From the NCBI RefSeq assembly GCF_004137355.1, contig NZ_SDVB01000253.1, forward strand, positions 124,001 to 188,000: DNA of 64,000 nucleotides, in the 5' to 3' direction. Made by a program: the position numbers and the translations under genes. Under the pieces are notes generated by a model, which was given only the letters and a program-made list of their open reading frames with translations, made no database searches and was not told the DNA's origin. Shown piece by piece: positions 63,075 through 64,000 of this stretch (positions are counted from its first letter, which is position 1; each line of letters starts with the position of its first letter). This stretch comes from Ciceribacter ferrooxidans. GTDB lineage: Bacteria; Pseudomonadota; Alphaproteobacteria; Rhizobiales; Rhizobiaceae.

Positions 63075-64000
63075 ATGGCGGCTATCGACATCATGAACGA
63101 CGAGCGCAGACCGCTTTGGACGCGTTACGGCTTCTCCCTTCTCTTCTACGCGGTGGTGACAGTTTCCGCGATCGCCTTTCTCAATCTGCCAGGTGCGCAA
63201 GACTACGTCGGAACCGATAACGACGATGTGATGCGCCTCGTCGTGGTTCGCGATTTCCTCGCGGGACAAGGCTGGTTCGACAATATGCAGCATCGCCTCG
63301 GCCTGGAGGCGGGCACGTCGATGCATTGGTCGCGACTGATCGACCTGCCGATCGCCGTACTCATTACGTTTTTCCGACAGTTTTTGCCGGAGACTGCCGC
63401 CGAGGCCGCGGCATTGCTGGTCTGGCCGCTGTCGCTCACGGTCCCGTTGCTGGCGACGATAGGGCTTGCTGGCCGAAGGATAGGCGGTCCGCAGGTGATG
63501 CAGATCGCCTTTGCGATGACGGCCATTCTGGTCGTTACGTCGAACCGGTTTCTGCCGGGAGCGATCGACCACCACAATGTCCAGTTCGTCCTCATAGCCA
63601 CAATGGCAGCCATGCTGGTCGATGCCGACTACAAGCCGTGGAGCTTCGCAGTCGCGGGCGCGGCGGCCGCCCTGGCAATCGCCATAGGCGCGGAGACAAC
63701 GCCCATCGTCGCCGTCGTCTGTCTGGTTGTCGCCGTCCTGTGGGCCTGGCATGGATCTGATTTTGGTGCCGCGGCACGCGCATTCGCCCTGGCTATCGCC
63801 ATCGGCGTGACGATCTTCTTCTTCACAACGGTTCCCCCAAGCCGCTACGGCGAGGTTACCTGCGACAGCCTCTCCGTCGGCTACTACGGGATTACAGCGG
63901 CCGGCGGCGCATTGCTGTTCCTTTCGGCACTGCTGGCGAACGGAGCTCGCCGCGAGTTCCGTTTCGCTCTGCTCGCGGGCAGCGGAGTGATCGTGGCTGC
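63075..64000 (+). CDS. GT-C/STT3-like membrane protein, cut by window end
   Basis: 308 codons are open from ATG 63075 to the window edge; the C-terminus is missing. First helix about 20-38, then a large periplasmic loop with GTDNDDVMRLVVVRDFLAGQ and GTSMHWSRLIDLPIAV, then GAIDHHNVQF between later helices. Acidic pairs after helix 1 and the DHHN motif are like STT3/PglB and other GT-C enzymes that use polyprenyl-linked sugars. It sits divergently next to GT2 and GtrA genes. AAGGAG lies 9 nt before the ATG; ATG 63093 is another option. Confidence 0.82.
   Translation, partial: MAAIDIMNDERRPLWTRYGFSLLFYAVVTVSAIAFLNLPGAQDYVGTDNDDVMRLVVVRDFLAGQGWFDNMQHRLGLEAGTSMHWSRLIDLPIAVLITFFRQFLPETAAEAAALLVWPLSLTVPLLATIGLAGRRIGGPQVMQIAFAMTAILVVTSNRFLPGAIDHHNVQFVLIATMAAMLVDADYKPWSFAVAGAAAALAIAIGAETTPIVAVVCLVVAVLWAWHGSDFGAAARAFALAIAIGVTIFFFTTVPPSRYGEVTCDSLSVGYYGITAAGGALLFLSALLANGARREFRFALLAGSGVIVA

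Overview
The window is bacterial chromosome from an alphaproteobacterium of the order Rhizobiales, most likely Rhizobiaceae (Sinorhizobium/Ensifer, Rhizobium or Shinella type). The grounds are the gene families present (Flp/Tad pilus genes in the order of the Agrobacterium ctp cluster, BA14K, a BTLCP cysteine peptidase, MbfA, DUF2336), the dense GC-rich coding, and regulatory sites of rhizobial type (candidate RirA, Irr, FnrN/FixK and CtrA boxes). No insertion sequence, phage gene, rRNA or CRISPR array was seen; one tRNA gene, tRNA-Leu(CAG), is present.

Layout. 1-11.2 kb: a Flp/Tad (type IVb) pilus locus. Three genes on the minus strand (two TadE-like proteins and a small CpaC-N-domain protein) face the pilin gene and cpaA-B-C-D-E-F-tadB-tadC on the plus strand; a TadD-like lipoprotein lies on the minus strand at 12.0-12.8 kb. 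11.2-12.0 kb: a LysE-family exporter preceded by an RNA with the conserved features of the ZTP (pfl) riboswitch. 12.9-25 kb: aminopeptidase, winged-helix and NlpC/P60 genes, VanZ, tRNA-Leu, BA14K, Rdx, an amidotransferase, a second LysE exporter under a candidate FNR/FixK box, DUF2336, a DUF1214/DUF1254 pair, a PBP1 and a YcgN-like protein. 25-29 kb: copper homeostasis (copA-cueR and copZ, each promoter with a CueR operator) and an AhpD-like gene with a second FNR/FixK box. 29-40 kb: small regulator/target pairs (HxlR/ABM, ECF42 sigma factor/DGPF protein, MarR/DoxX), lepA, a nitrilase-GNAT pair and a histone-deacetylase-like amidohydrolase. 40-47 kb: iron and oxygen: siderophore-interacting protein, siderophore permease, TonB receptor with a RirA-like box, group III truncated haemoglobin with a third FNR-like box, and mbfA with an Irr-type ICE. 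48-64 kb: BTLCP peptidase with a perfect CtrA motif, hydrolase, infC (ATT start)-rpmI-rplT-pheS-pheT, several transporter/regulator and reductase genes, and a membrane glycosylation group (GtrA, GT2 and a GT-C/STT3-like protein cut by the window end).

The strongest non-coding signals are the ZTP-type riboswitch with a ribosome-site-sequestering hairpin before a LysE exporter; the set of FNR/FixK, RirA, Irr and CueR boxes that gives several neighbouring genes a predicted response to oxygen, iron or copper; a self-consistent ECF42 promoter before the DGPF/sigma pair; and two gene-poor structured regions (1.80-2.22 kb and 44.68-45.13 kb) that may encode small RNAs. A remnant DUF2188 gene lies at 29.4-29.6 kb.
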